From: an uncultured Erysipelotrichaceae bacterium
GTDB lineage: Bacteria > Bacillota_I > Bacilli_A > Erysipelotrichales > Coprobacillaceae
Length of the DNA stretch: 5,223 nucleotides
Assembly: GCA_900538465.1 (NCBI GenBank)
Contig: UPXV01000067.1
Span: 1 to 5,223, forward strand
Direction of reading: 5' to 3'
Part shown: in pieces, positions 1 through 5,207 of the stretch
Layout of the letters: each line of letters opens with the position of its first letter
How positions within the stretch are numbered: position 1 is the first letter of the stretch
Program-made: the position numbers and the translations under genes
Notes under the pieces: generated by a model
The model's input: the letters and a program-made list of their open reading frames with translations, nothing else
What the model was told of the DNA's origin: nothing
Database searches by the model: none

Positions 1-44
1 TATTTTAGATATAAACAATTTCCCTTATATATTTTTATTTTCAG
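1..44 (-). CDS. Possible 5' end of a divergent minus-strand gene (CTG start), cut by the window edge
   Basis: Read on the minus strand, a GAGGTG Shine-Dalgarno (55-50) is followed after 5 nt by CTG at 44-42, then 14 open codons to the edge reading KIKIYKGNCLYLK after the start. The same GAGGTG motif serves the two genes at 1988 and 2037, and an extended -10 lies at 79-71. Against it: CTG is a rare start, an in-frame TGA at 56-54 rules out anything longer, and 14 open codons in AT-rich DNA can arise by chance. No ATG, GTG or TTG is available in this frame. The two other minus-strand frames contain stops. The product cannot be named. Confidence 0.25.
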   Translation of the reverse strand, partial: MKIKIYKGNCLYLK

Positions 45-70
45 ATTAACACCTCATTTCATTGTTTATT

Positions 71-79
71 ATTTTAACA
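71..79 (-). promoter_or_regulatory. Possible extended -10 for the left-edge minus-strand gene
   Basis: The minus strand reads TGTTAAAAT, an extended -10 (TG, one base, TAAAAT with five of six matches). There is no convincing -35. A start of transcription near 64 would leave a leader of about 20 nt carrying the GAGGTG site. In DNA this AT-rich a -10-like match is cheap evidence. Confidence 0.25.
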
Positions 80-89
80 TAAATTGAAA

Positions 90-118
90 TAGACTTGTAC
101 CCAAAATTGTTTTAAAAT
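90..118 (+). promoter_or_regulatory. Candidate sigma-A promoter of the split-barrel gene
   Basis: TAGACT (90-95, four of six to TTGACA) is separated by 17 bp from TAAAAT (113-118, five of six to TATAAT). Transcription would begin near 125, right at the ribosome binding site. No operator-like repeat is evident. Nothing else in 1-138 looks like a gene on the plus strand. Confidence 0.4.
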
Positions 119-138
119 AAAGAAAAAGGAGAAAATCA

Positions 139-765
139 ATGAAAGAAGAACTCATTAAACAATATCAAAATCAATTACTTAATATCTATGAAAAACAGTT
201 TTTAAAGAATTGTTCATATGATTATATTCTGGTTTTAAAAGATTTAGAGAAATCATATGAAAACAATCGTATTCTTTATACCAATTATAAAGATTTCTTT
301 TCCCATGATTATTTAACCATCCCTATTCCTACTTATCGAAAGCCACGTAAATTATTAACTTACTTTGAGTGTTTTAAGATTATTCAAAAAGTAAATTATG
401 GGAGTTTAGCTATTTCTAATGAACTTCCTTATTGTGTGAGTTTAAATCATTTTGTTGTTGATGGACATATTTATTTTCATTGTGGTCGTCAAGGTTATAA
501 ACTTAATGGAATTGATAAAGTGGCTTGTTATCATGTTGTGGAAGATTTAGGAATTCATAAAGAAGCTTTTACCAATAATCATCAAAGTGTTGTGATTTAT
601 GGAATTTTAAAAGAAGTGAAAGAAAACAAGAAAGCCTTATTAGAAGCTTTCTTGCATAGATATACACCTGGACTCACGAAAGATTTAACAGATCTAATGA
701 TTGAAAATACAATGATTTTAGAATTAGAAATCATTCATATGACAGGAAAAAGACATTTTCATTAA
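139..765 (+). CDS. NimA-like flavin-binding split-barrel (pyridoxamine 5'-phosphate oxidase-related) protein with N-terminal extension
   Basis: A 208-residue cytosolic protein. From about residue 65 on it follows the NimA/PPOX-related pattern: YRKPRKLL, then GSLAI (88-92), PYCVSLN (97-103), IYFHCGRQGYK (111-121) and, near the end, LEIIHMTGKR (196-205). In this family the YFH...GxK strand-loop region helps bind FMN or another flavin. Members are putative reductases, and a few (NimA) reduce nitroimidazoles, but the substrate here cannot be read from sequence. Residues 1 to about 62 are an extra, charged, Tyr/Lys-rich and probably helical segment that ordinary members lack. There is no signal peptide or membrane segment. 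The start is fixed by AAAAAGGAG (123-131) 7 nt before the ATG. The gene appears monocistronic and converges with dgt, with interlocked stop codons. Family assignment is fairly sure; function is open. Confidence 0.75.
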   Translation: MKEELIKQYQNQLLNIYEKQFLKNCSYDYILVLKDLEKSYENNRILYTNYKDFFSHDYLTIPIPTYRKPRKLLTYFECFKIIQKVNYGSLAISNELPYCVSLNHFVVDGHIYFHCGRQGYKLNGIDKVACYHVVEDLGIHKEAFTNNHQSVVIYGILKEVKENKKALLEAFLHRYTPGLTKDLTDLMIENTMILELEIIHMTGKRHFH

Positions 766-1988
766 AATGAAATCAATTCATTAAAAGCTTGAATAATAAA
801 AGCATCACTCATTCCTGCTAAATAATCTAAAATACTTTTTGAAGCAGCAAAAGGATCACTTATGAAGTTATAAACAACTTTATTTGTGTATTCTTTTTTT
901 CTTGGATAATTTTTAATTTCAGCATATTTGTCTAACCATTTGATATAATGTTCAATAAGTTTTGGATATTGATGTTGATCTTTTAATAATGCAAATATCA
1001 TATCTTCTCTTTTGGTATAATCATAAAGGAAATCAAAAAGAGAATGTAAAATCAATGAAACATATTGGTTATGAATTTGAACTCTTTTGATGAGATAGAT
1101 GTTTTCATAATTAAATTTCATAATCAGCTTCATTTTTTGAAAAGCCCCATCTGATAAACAAATACCATTTTCAAGGCTTGAATTTTCAATAACATCATGA
1201 ATAAAATAATTCACTATGGAACCATTGTTAATTGCATGAAACTGATAATCATCTATTGCATTTAATTGTTGTTTTAAACTTTCAAGTTGTTTTTCTTCTA
1301 AAACATTTAGACGGAGTGCATCTTCAATATCCCTTGCCAAATAAGCTATTTTATCAGACATTTTAACAACACAGCCTTCATATGTCCAAGGATTATATTC
1401 TCCTGCATATTGGTAATCATCTAAATCAATGAATTCATCTCTTTTTTGAATATATTTTTGATTCATTTCACCACAGTGTGAAATGATTCCATCGCGTACA
1501 GCATAAGTCAAATTCAAATTATGTTGATAATGGTCATTGTCTTCTAAAAGTTCTATATCATCAACAAAATGCAAACTGTTTTTTTCGTGCCAAAATTTTT
1601 CTAATCCATGTTCCTTAGCTATTTGAGTGAGAATTGTTTCTCCCCCATGTCCAAAAGGTGCATGACCTAAATCATGTCCAACAGCAATGGCTTTTGTCAG
1701 TTCAGTATTTAAGCCTAATTCTTGAGCAATTGTATGGGCAACTGATTCAACAAGATTCACATGCTCACTTCTGGTACAAACATGGTCATCTTCAACCGCA
1801 AAAAAAACTTGAGTTTTGTGTTTTAATCTTCGATAAGCTTGTGAAAATATAATTCTTGTATAGTCCCTACCAAAGTCAGTTCTTAAATCATTTCGTCTTT
1901 GATATAAAGTTTCTTGTCTTTGAACGGCTAAATTATATAGAGGATTGTCCTCATTCATTGCCATTTCACTCATTTTTTTCTTTTCCAT
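762..1988 (-). CDS. dgt: Deoxyguanosinetriphosphate triphosphohydrolase (HD-domain dNTPase)
   Basis: Hydrolyses dGTP (in many homologues also other dNTPs) to the deoxynucleoside and tripolyphosphate, helping set the dNTP pool. It is a cytosolic enzyme, usually oligomeric. The 408-residue product shows the family signatures in order: YRRLKHKTQVF (52-62), SEH with ligand His76, GHDLGHAPFGHGGE (104-117) holding the HD pair His105-Asp106, NLTYAVRDGIISHCGE (159-174), and MSDKIAYLARDIEDA (210-224) with the last metal ligand Asp212. The C-terminal AGMSDAFI (391-398) is also typical. No key residue is missing. The start is taken at the ATG 1988-1986, 6 nt after GAGGTG (2000-1995). An upstream in-frame GTG (1997-1995) lies inside that Shine-Dalgarno and is unlikely to be used. 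It is divergent from msrC and convergent with the split-barrel gene, with no terminator seen between them. Confidence 0.93.
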   Translation of the reverse strand: MEKKKMSEMAMNEDNPLYNLAVQRQETLYQRRNDLRTDFGRDYTRIIFSQAYRRLKHKTQVFFAVEDDHVCTRSEHVNLVESVAHTIAQELGLNTELTKAIAVGHDLGHAPFGHGGETILTQIAKEHGLEKFWHEKNSLHFVDDIELLEDNDHYQHNLNLTYAVRDGIISHCGEMNQKYIQKRDEFIDLDDYQYAGEYNPWTYEGCVVKMSDKIAYLARDIEDALRLNVLEEKQLESLKQQLNAIDDYQFHAINNGSIVNYFIHDVIENSSLENGICLSDGAFQKMKLIMKFNYENIYLIKRVQIHNQYVSLILHSLFDFLYDYTKREDMIFALLKDQHQYPKLIEHYIKWLDKYAEIKNYPRKKEYTNKVVYNFISDPFAASKSILDYLAGMSDAFIIQAFNELISF

Positions 1989-2005
1989 GCACTTCACCTC
2001 ATGAA

Positions 2006-2016
2006 ATTATGTTATA
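2006..2016 (-). promoter_or_regulatory. Candidate -10 region of dgt, overlapping the msrC promoter
   Basis: The minus strand reads TATAACATAAT, giving two overlapping -10-like hexamers: TATAAC (2016-2011) and CATAAT (2011-2006), each five of six. A poor -35, TTGCTT, lies at 2037-2032, with 15 or 20 bp spacing respectively, so the pairing is unsure. Transcription would begin just before or at the GAGGTG site of dgt. Confidence 0.35.
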
Positions 2017-2018
2017 CT
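2010..2018 (+). promoter_or_regulatory. Extended -10 promoter of msrC
   Basis: TGTTATACT is an extended -10: TG, one base, then TATACT (2013-2018), five of six to TATAAT. No good -35 is visible, as is often the case for extended -10 promoters. The predicted start of transcription is near 2025, the first base of the GAGGTG ribosome site, so the leader would be only about 12 nt. Confidence 0.5.
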
Positions 2019-2036
2019 AAAAACGAGGTGAAAGCA

Positions 2037-2498
2037 ATGAATAAACATTTATTTTTACAACAAGCCTATGAATTAGTAAAGGATGAGCCTAATATTATTG
2101 CAAATTTATCAAATCTATCAGCATTTTTAAATCAAGTTCTTGAGCATATTAATTGGGTTGGATTTTATCTATTAGAAGATCGTGAATTGGTTTTGGGACC
2201 ATTTCAAGGAAAAGTTGCTTGTGTCCGTATTCCTCTAGGAAAAGGTGTTTGTGGCACTGCCGCACTTAATAGAGAAGTTCTTCGTATCCATGATGTTCAT
2301 CAGTTTGTTGGGCATATTGCATGTGATAGTCAAAGTAACAGTGAAATTGTTTTGCCAATTATAGTCGATAATGAGGTCAAAGGTGTTCTTGATATTGATT
2401 CTCCAGACTATAATAGATTTTTAGTGAAAGATGAAGAATTTTTAAAAGGTATTGTTGAAATTGTTGAAAATGAAGTATTCAAAAAGGCGATCAAATAA
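2037..2498 (+). CDS. msrC: Free methionine-(R)-sulfoxide reductase (fRMsr, GAF domain)
   Basis: Reduces free L-methionine-(R)-sulfoxide to methionine with thiol or thioredoxin recycling, as part of cytosolic oxidative-damage repair. The 153-residue product is a single GAF domain of the usual fRMsr length. It shows NWVGFYLL (39-46), ACVRIPLGKGVCGTAA (61-76), HIACDSQSNSEIVLPI (93-108) and GVLDIDSP (116-123). The three family cysteines are all present as Cys62, Cys72 and Cys96. Their spacings of 10 and 24 match those of E. coli Cys84, Cys94 and Cys118, so Cys96 is the expected catalytic residue and Cys62 its usual disulfide partner. The ATG at 2037 is chosen because GAGGTG (2025-2030) sits 6 nt before it. 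An ATG at 2001 in frame has no ribosome site and lies upstream of the likely promoter. It is a single-gene unit ending in a strong terminator. Confidence 0.93.
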   Translation: MNKHLFLQQAYELVKDEPNIIANLSNLSAFLNQVLEHINWVGFYLLEDRELVLGPFQGKVACVRIPLGKGVCGTAALNREVLRIHDVHQFVGHIACDSQSNSEIVLPIIVDNEVKGVLDIDSPDYNRFLVKDEEFLKGIVEIVENEVFKKAIK

Positions 2499-2510
2499 TC
2501 GCCTTTTTTT
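2481..2510. terminator. Bidirectional intrinsic terminator between msrC and ptsI
   Basis: AAAAAGGCGAT (2481-2491) pairs perfectly with ATCGCCTTTTT (2498-2508) around a 6-nt loop. On the plus strand the GC core is followed by seven T; on the minus strand it is followed by five T. It therefore can end msrC and, in the other direction, ptsI, whose stop is at 2515-2513. The left arm lies inside the last codons of msrC and the msrC stop codon begins in the loop. Confidence 0.9.
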
Positions 2511-2512
2511 CA

Positions 2513-4225
2513 TTATTTTGTTGCTTTTTCAACCAATGCAACAACTTCTTCCATTGTTCCACAGTTAAGAGCTTGGTTAGCCAATTTTGCCATTTCAGCT
2601 TGAGATAATCCTCTAATTAATTTTCTTTGAGCTAAAATTGATGTTGCAGACATTGAGAATTCATCAAGTCCTAATCCTAACAATAATGGAGCAGCTAATG
2701 GTTCACCAGCCATTTCTCCACACATACCAGCCCATTTTCCTTCTTTGTGAGCAGAATCAATTACATGTTTAACTAAACGTAAAATTGATGGGTTAAATGG
2801 TTGATATAAGTAAGATACACCTGAAGACATTCTGTCAGCCGCAAATGTATATTGAATTAAATCATTTGTTCCAATTGAGAAGAAATCAACTTCTTTTGCA
2901 AATTGATCAGCTAATACAGCAGCTGCAGGAATTTCAATCATAATACCAACTTGAATAGTATCAGAAACTTTTACACCTTCAGCAATCAATTTTTCTTTTT
3001 CTTCCATTAAGATTCCTTTAGCTTTTCTAAATTCACCTAAAGCAGCAATCATAGGGAACATAATTCTTAAATCACCATGTACTGAAGCTCTAAGCAATGC
3101 TCTTAATTGAGTTCTAAAGATATCTTCTCTTTGGAAACATAAACGAATTGCACGAACACCTAAGAATGGATTCATTTCTTTAGGTAAATCGATAGCTTCA
3201 ATTTCTTTATCTCCACCGATATCTAAAGTTCTTACAACAACTGGCTTACCAGCCATTCCTTCTAAGATTTCTTTATAAACTTCGTATTGTTTATCTTCAC
3301 TTGGTAATTCAGCAGATTCCATATATAAGAATTCAGTTCTGAATAATCCAACACCTTCTCCACCATTTTCTCTTACACCTTCAAGATCTTTTGGTGAACC
3401 AATATTAGCAACTAATTCTACATGATGTCCATCAGTAGAAACAGTGTTTTCGTTGACTAATTTCTTTAATTCTTCACGATATGCTTTATATTCATCACAT
3501 TTAGTAGCATATTCTTTGATTGTTGCTTCATCAGGATTGATCATAACAACACCTTCAATACCATCAAGCGCAATCATATCTCCATCTTTCACTTCTTCAG
3601 TGATTGTTTTACAAGCAACAACAGCAGGAATTTCTAAACTTCTTGCCATGATTGCAGAGTGAGATGTTCTACCACCAATATTTGTTGCAAAACCTCTTAC
3701 TAAATTTTTATTTAATTGAGCTGTATCAGATGGTGTTAAATCATCAGCAATAATAACAACTTCTTCGTCAATTAAAGCAGGATTAGGTAATGGTTTTCCT
3801 AATAAATTAGCTAATAAACGACGAGAAACGTCTTTAATATCTGCAGCTCTTTCTCTAAAGTATTCATCACCCATTGACTCAAACATAGAAATGAACATTG
3901 CTGAAACTTCATCCAATGCTGCAGCAGCGTTACATTTTTCATTTCTGATTTTATCTTCAACTTGAGTTTTTAATTCAGGATCAGATAATACTAATGCATG
4001 AGCATCGAAAACTGCAGCTTCTTCAGCAGATAAGTTTTTTGAAGCAGCTTCTTTAATTGCTTCTAATTCTTTTGCTGTGTGTTCCATTGCATCTTCATAT
4101 GCTTTTACTTCTTTTTCTACATCTTCAACAGTCACTTTTTCAACTGTTAAATCTGGCATAACTAATTTGTATGCTTTTGCAATAGCGATACCATTAGATG
4201 CCGCAATACCTTTAATCATTGTCAT
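2513..4225 (-). CDS. ptsI: Phosphoenolpyruvate-protein phosphotransferase (PTS enzyme I)
   Basis: First step of the sugar PTS: takes phosphate from PEP onto a histidine and passes it to HPr, driving uptake of all PTS sugars. It is a cytosolic dimer. The 570 residues (E. coli 575) cover the N-terminal HPr-binding/phosphohistidine half (about 1-225) and the C-terminal PEP-binding TIM barrel (about 260-540). The active site GGRTSHSAIMARS places the phosphorylated histidine at residue 189. The PEP-site residues Arg296 (GLFRTEF), Arg332 (VRTLDIGGDK), Glu431 (EIPAA), Asn454-Asp455 (GTNDLIQY), Arg465 (DRMSSG) and Cys502 (MCGEMAG) have the same numbers as in E. coli, so the enzyme looks intact. The start at 4225 is set by GGAGG (4239-4235) 9 nt upstream; the ATG two codons later is too far from it. 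It has no ptsH beside it and is divergent from nagB. Confidence 0.97.
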   Translation of the reverse strand: MTMIKGIAASNGIAIAKAYKLVMPDLTVEKVTVEDVEKEVKAYEDAMEHTAKELEAIKEAASKNLSAEEAAVFDAHALVLSDPELKTQVEDKIRNEKCNAAAALDEVSAMFISMFESMGDEYFRERAADIKDVSRRLLANLLGKPLPNPALIDEEVVIIADDLTPSDTAQLNKNLVRGFATNIGGRTSHSAIMARSLEIPAVVACKTITEEVKDGDMIALDGIEGVVMINPDEATIKEYATKCDEYKAYREELKKLVNENTVSTDGHHVELVANIGSPKDLEGVRENGGEGVGLFRTEFLYMESAELPSEDKQYEVYKEILEGMAGKPVVVRTLDIGGDKEIEAIDLPKEMNPFLGVRAIRLCFQREDIFRTQLRALLRASVHGDLRIMFPMIAALGEFRKAKGILMEEKEKLIAEGVKVSDTIQVGIMIEIPAAAVLADQFAKEVDFFSIGTNDLIQYTFAADRMSSGVSYLYQPFNPSILRLVKHVIDSAHKEGKWAGMCGEMAGEPLAAPLLLGLGLDEFSMSATSILAQRKLIRGLSQAEMAKLANQALNCGTMEEVVALVEKATK

Positions 4226-4245
4226 TTTGACCTACCTCCATATAG

Positions 4246-4280
4246 CCTTATTTTACCTTATTTTCATCATAAAATAAAGG
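4246..4280. repeat. Tandem CCTTATTTT repeat plus inverted near-copy at the ptsI promoter
   Basis: CCTTATTTT occurs at 4246-4254 and again at 4256-4264, a 10-bp period, about one helical turn. AAAATAAAGG at 4271-4280 is an inverted copy with one extra A, so 4256-4280 can form an imperfect hairpin with a CATCAT loop. The repeats cover the likely ptsI -10. This may be a regulator site on one DNA face, or simple AT-rich drift. Confidence 0.45.
4250..4278 (-). promoter_or_regulatory. Candidate promoter of ptsI
   Basis: On the minus strand TAAAAT (4255-4250, five of six) lies 17 bp from a weak TTTATT (4278-4273, three of six). Transcription would start near 4243, four bases before the GGAGG. An alternative -10, GATAAT (4286-4281), would give a longer leader of roughly 50 nt. 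I cannot choose firmly between them. Confidence 0.35.
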
Positions 4281-4309
4281 ATTATCTCTTGATATTTACT
4301 AAAAAATAA

Positions 4310-4330
4310 AATTTTCACAATTTGAAAATT
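4310..4330. promoter_or_regulatory. 21-bp inverted repeat, possible operator between ptsI and nagB
   Basis: AATTTTCA (4310-4317) and TGAAAATT (4323-4330) are perfect inverted arms separated by CAATT. The site is centred about 50 bp before the predicted nagB transcription start and about 77 bp before that of ptsI. It does not match the CcpA cre consensus or the NagR/DasR-type site that I know. There is no T-tract making it a terminator. The AT-rich arms weaken the case. Confidence 0.4.
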
Positions 4331-4334
4331 AACC

Positions 4335-4363
4335 TTTTATTTGTAGTGAGTTTGTTATATAAT
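4335..4363 (+). promoter_or_regulatory. Promoter of nagB (perfect -10)
   Basis: TATAAT at 4358-4363 is a consensus -10. The best-spaced -35 (17 bp) is the poor TTTTAT at 4335-4340, which suggests dependence on an activator or simply a strong -10. Transcription would start near 4370, six bases before the ribosome site. Confidence 0.55.
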
Positions 4364-4388
4364 GAACATAGATATAGGAGGGACAAAA

Positions 4389-5123
4389 ATGAAAGTTATC
4401 GTTGTCAAAGATTACGAAGAAGCAAGTCAAAAAGCTTGCGAAATTATGTTGGATGTTGTCAAAAACAATCCAAAAGCAAACTTAGGTTTAGCAACTGGTT
4501 CTACACCAATAAGAATGTATGAATTAATGAGAGAAGATCATAAGAAGAACGGGACATCTTATAAAGATATCAAAACATTCAATCTTGATGAATATTTTGG
4601 CTTAGATCAATCTCATCCACAAAGTTATCATTATTTCATGTGTCATAATTTATTTAATGAATTAGACATTGATATGAATAATGTTCATGTACCAAAGGGA
4701 AAAGGAAACATTGATGAAGAATGTGATGCTTATAACAAATTATTAGCAGAAAATCCTTTAGATATTCAATTATTAGGTATTGGTTCAAATGGTCATATTG
4801 GTTTCAATGAACCAGGGACTCCATTTGATTCAGTTACACATAAAGTTGATTTAAAACAATCTACAATTGAAGATAACGCACGTTTATTCTTCAATGGTAA
4901 AATTGAAGATGTACCTACACAAGCTGTCAGCATGGGTATTGCAAATATCATGAATGCGAAAAAAGTTTTATTAATTGCTTGTGGTGAAGGAAAAGCTAAA
5001 GCAATTTTAGGAACAGTTGAACAACCTAAAACTGTAGATATCCCTGCAAGTGCACTTCAAGATCATCCTGATTGCACAATCATTGTTGATGAAGCTGCTG
5101 CAAAGTTATTAACAAAAAAATAA
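4389..5123 (+). CDS. nagB: Glucosamine-6-phosphate deaminase
   Basis: Converts glucosamine 6-phosphate to fructose 6-phosphate and ammonia, the step that brings PTS-imported glucosamine and deacetylated N-acetylglucosamine 6-phosphate into glycolysis; cytosolic. The 244-residue product has the phosphate-binding LATGSTP (34-40), FNLDEY with catalytic Asp67, and GIGSNGHIGFNEPG (130-143) with His136 and Glu141, equivalents of E. coli Asp72, His143 and Glu148. The E. coli Asp141 position is Asn134 here, as in Gram-positive NagB. It matches the short Bacillus-type enzyme (about 242 residues) rather than the 266-residue allosteric E. coli form. AGGAGG (4376-4381) stands 7 nt before this ATG; an in-frame ATG at 4362 overlaps the -10 box and is rejected. 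nagA is not adjacent, so the gene seems monocistronic. Its product works on sugars whose import depends on the divergent ptsI. Confidence 0.95.
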   Translation: MKVIVVKDYEEASQKACEIMLDVVKNNPKANLGLATGSTPIRMYELMREDHKKNGTSYKDIKTFNLDEYFGLDQSHPQSYHYFMCHNLFNELDIDMNNVHVPKGKGNIDEECDAYNKLLAENPLDIQLLGIGSNGHIGFNEPGTPFDSVTHKVDLKQSTIEDNARLFFNGKIEDVPTQAVSMGIANIMNAKKVLLIACGEGKAKAILGTVEQPKTVDIPASALQDHPDCTIIVDEAAAKLLTKK

Positions 5124-5129
5124 AATTAT

Positions 5130-5159
5130 AAACACATCCTTTTATGGGTGTGTTTTTTT
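5130..5159 (+). terminator. Intrinsic terminator of nagB
   Basis: AAACACATCC (5130-5139) pairs with GGGTGTGTTT (5146-5155) with one T-G wobble around a 6-nt loop (TTTTAT). A run of seven T (5153-5159) follows. It begins 7 bp after the nagB stop. Confidence 0.9.
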
Positions 5160-5179
5160 ATACTCTTATTTTAAGCAAG

Positions 5180-5207
5180 AAAAAAGGAGATATCGAATGA
5201 TATCTCC
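5180..5207 (-). terminator. Intrinsic terminator for a minus-strand gene entering from the right
   Basis: On the minus strand GGAGATATC (5207-5199) pairs perfectly with GATATCTCC (5194-5186) around a 4-nt loop, and six T follow (5185-5180). There is no T-tract on the plus side, so it faces leftwards, back-to-back with the nagB terminator. Its plus-strand image also looks like a ribosome site (AAAAAGGAG) and an ATG at 5197, which is most likely coincidental. Confidence 0.8.

Noticed and set aside
1..87. Plus-strand open frame from the left edge to TGA at 85-87
   Set aside because: The 28 codons are mostly Phe, Ile and Tyr from AT-rich DNA and do not resemble a protein C-terminus, and no terminator follows.
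1634..1852. 72-codon plus-strand open frame inside dgt
   Set aside because: It is fully antisense to the conserved HD-motif region of dgt, has no ribosome site, and its His/Gln-rich translation reflects dgt codons read backwards.
3444..3662. 72-codon plus-strand open frame inside ptsI
   Set aside because: It lies antisense to the conserved EI region around the active-site histidine. The Ser/Ile-rich translation is a shadow, and no ribosome site precedes it.
4077..4277. 66-codon plus-strand open frame over the ptsI start, with a hydrophobic tail
   Set aside because: The apparent membrane-like tail comes from AT-rich promoter DNA and antisense ptsI. There is no ribosome site, and it overlaps the ptsI start and promoter.
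4310..4363. CcpA cre or NagR/DasR operator near nagB
   Set aside because: I looked for the cre consensus and the amino-sugar GntR-type site and found no acceptable match. The inverted repeat at 4310-4330 differs from both.
4362..4388. Nine-residue N-terminal extension of NagB from the ATG at 4362
   Set aside because: This ATG overlaps the TATAAT box and has no ribosome site, whereas the ATG at 4389 has AGGAGG 7 nt before it and gives the usual family N-terminus.
4322..4522. 66-codon plus-strand open frame overlapping the nagB start
   Set aside because: It is out of frame with nagB, starts upstream of the nagB -10 box so would not be on that transcript, and its Lys/Arg/Ser-rich translation has no family look.
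4725..4815. Loss of a catalytic residue in NagB (Asn134 where E. coli has Asp141)
   Set aside because: Asn at this position, in the NGHIGFNEP motif, is normal for Gram-positive NagB enzymes, so it is not a sign of inactivation.
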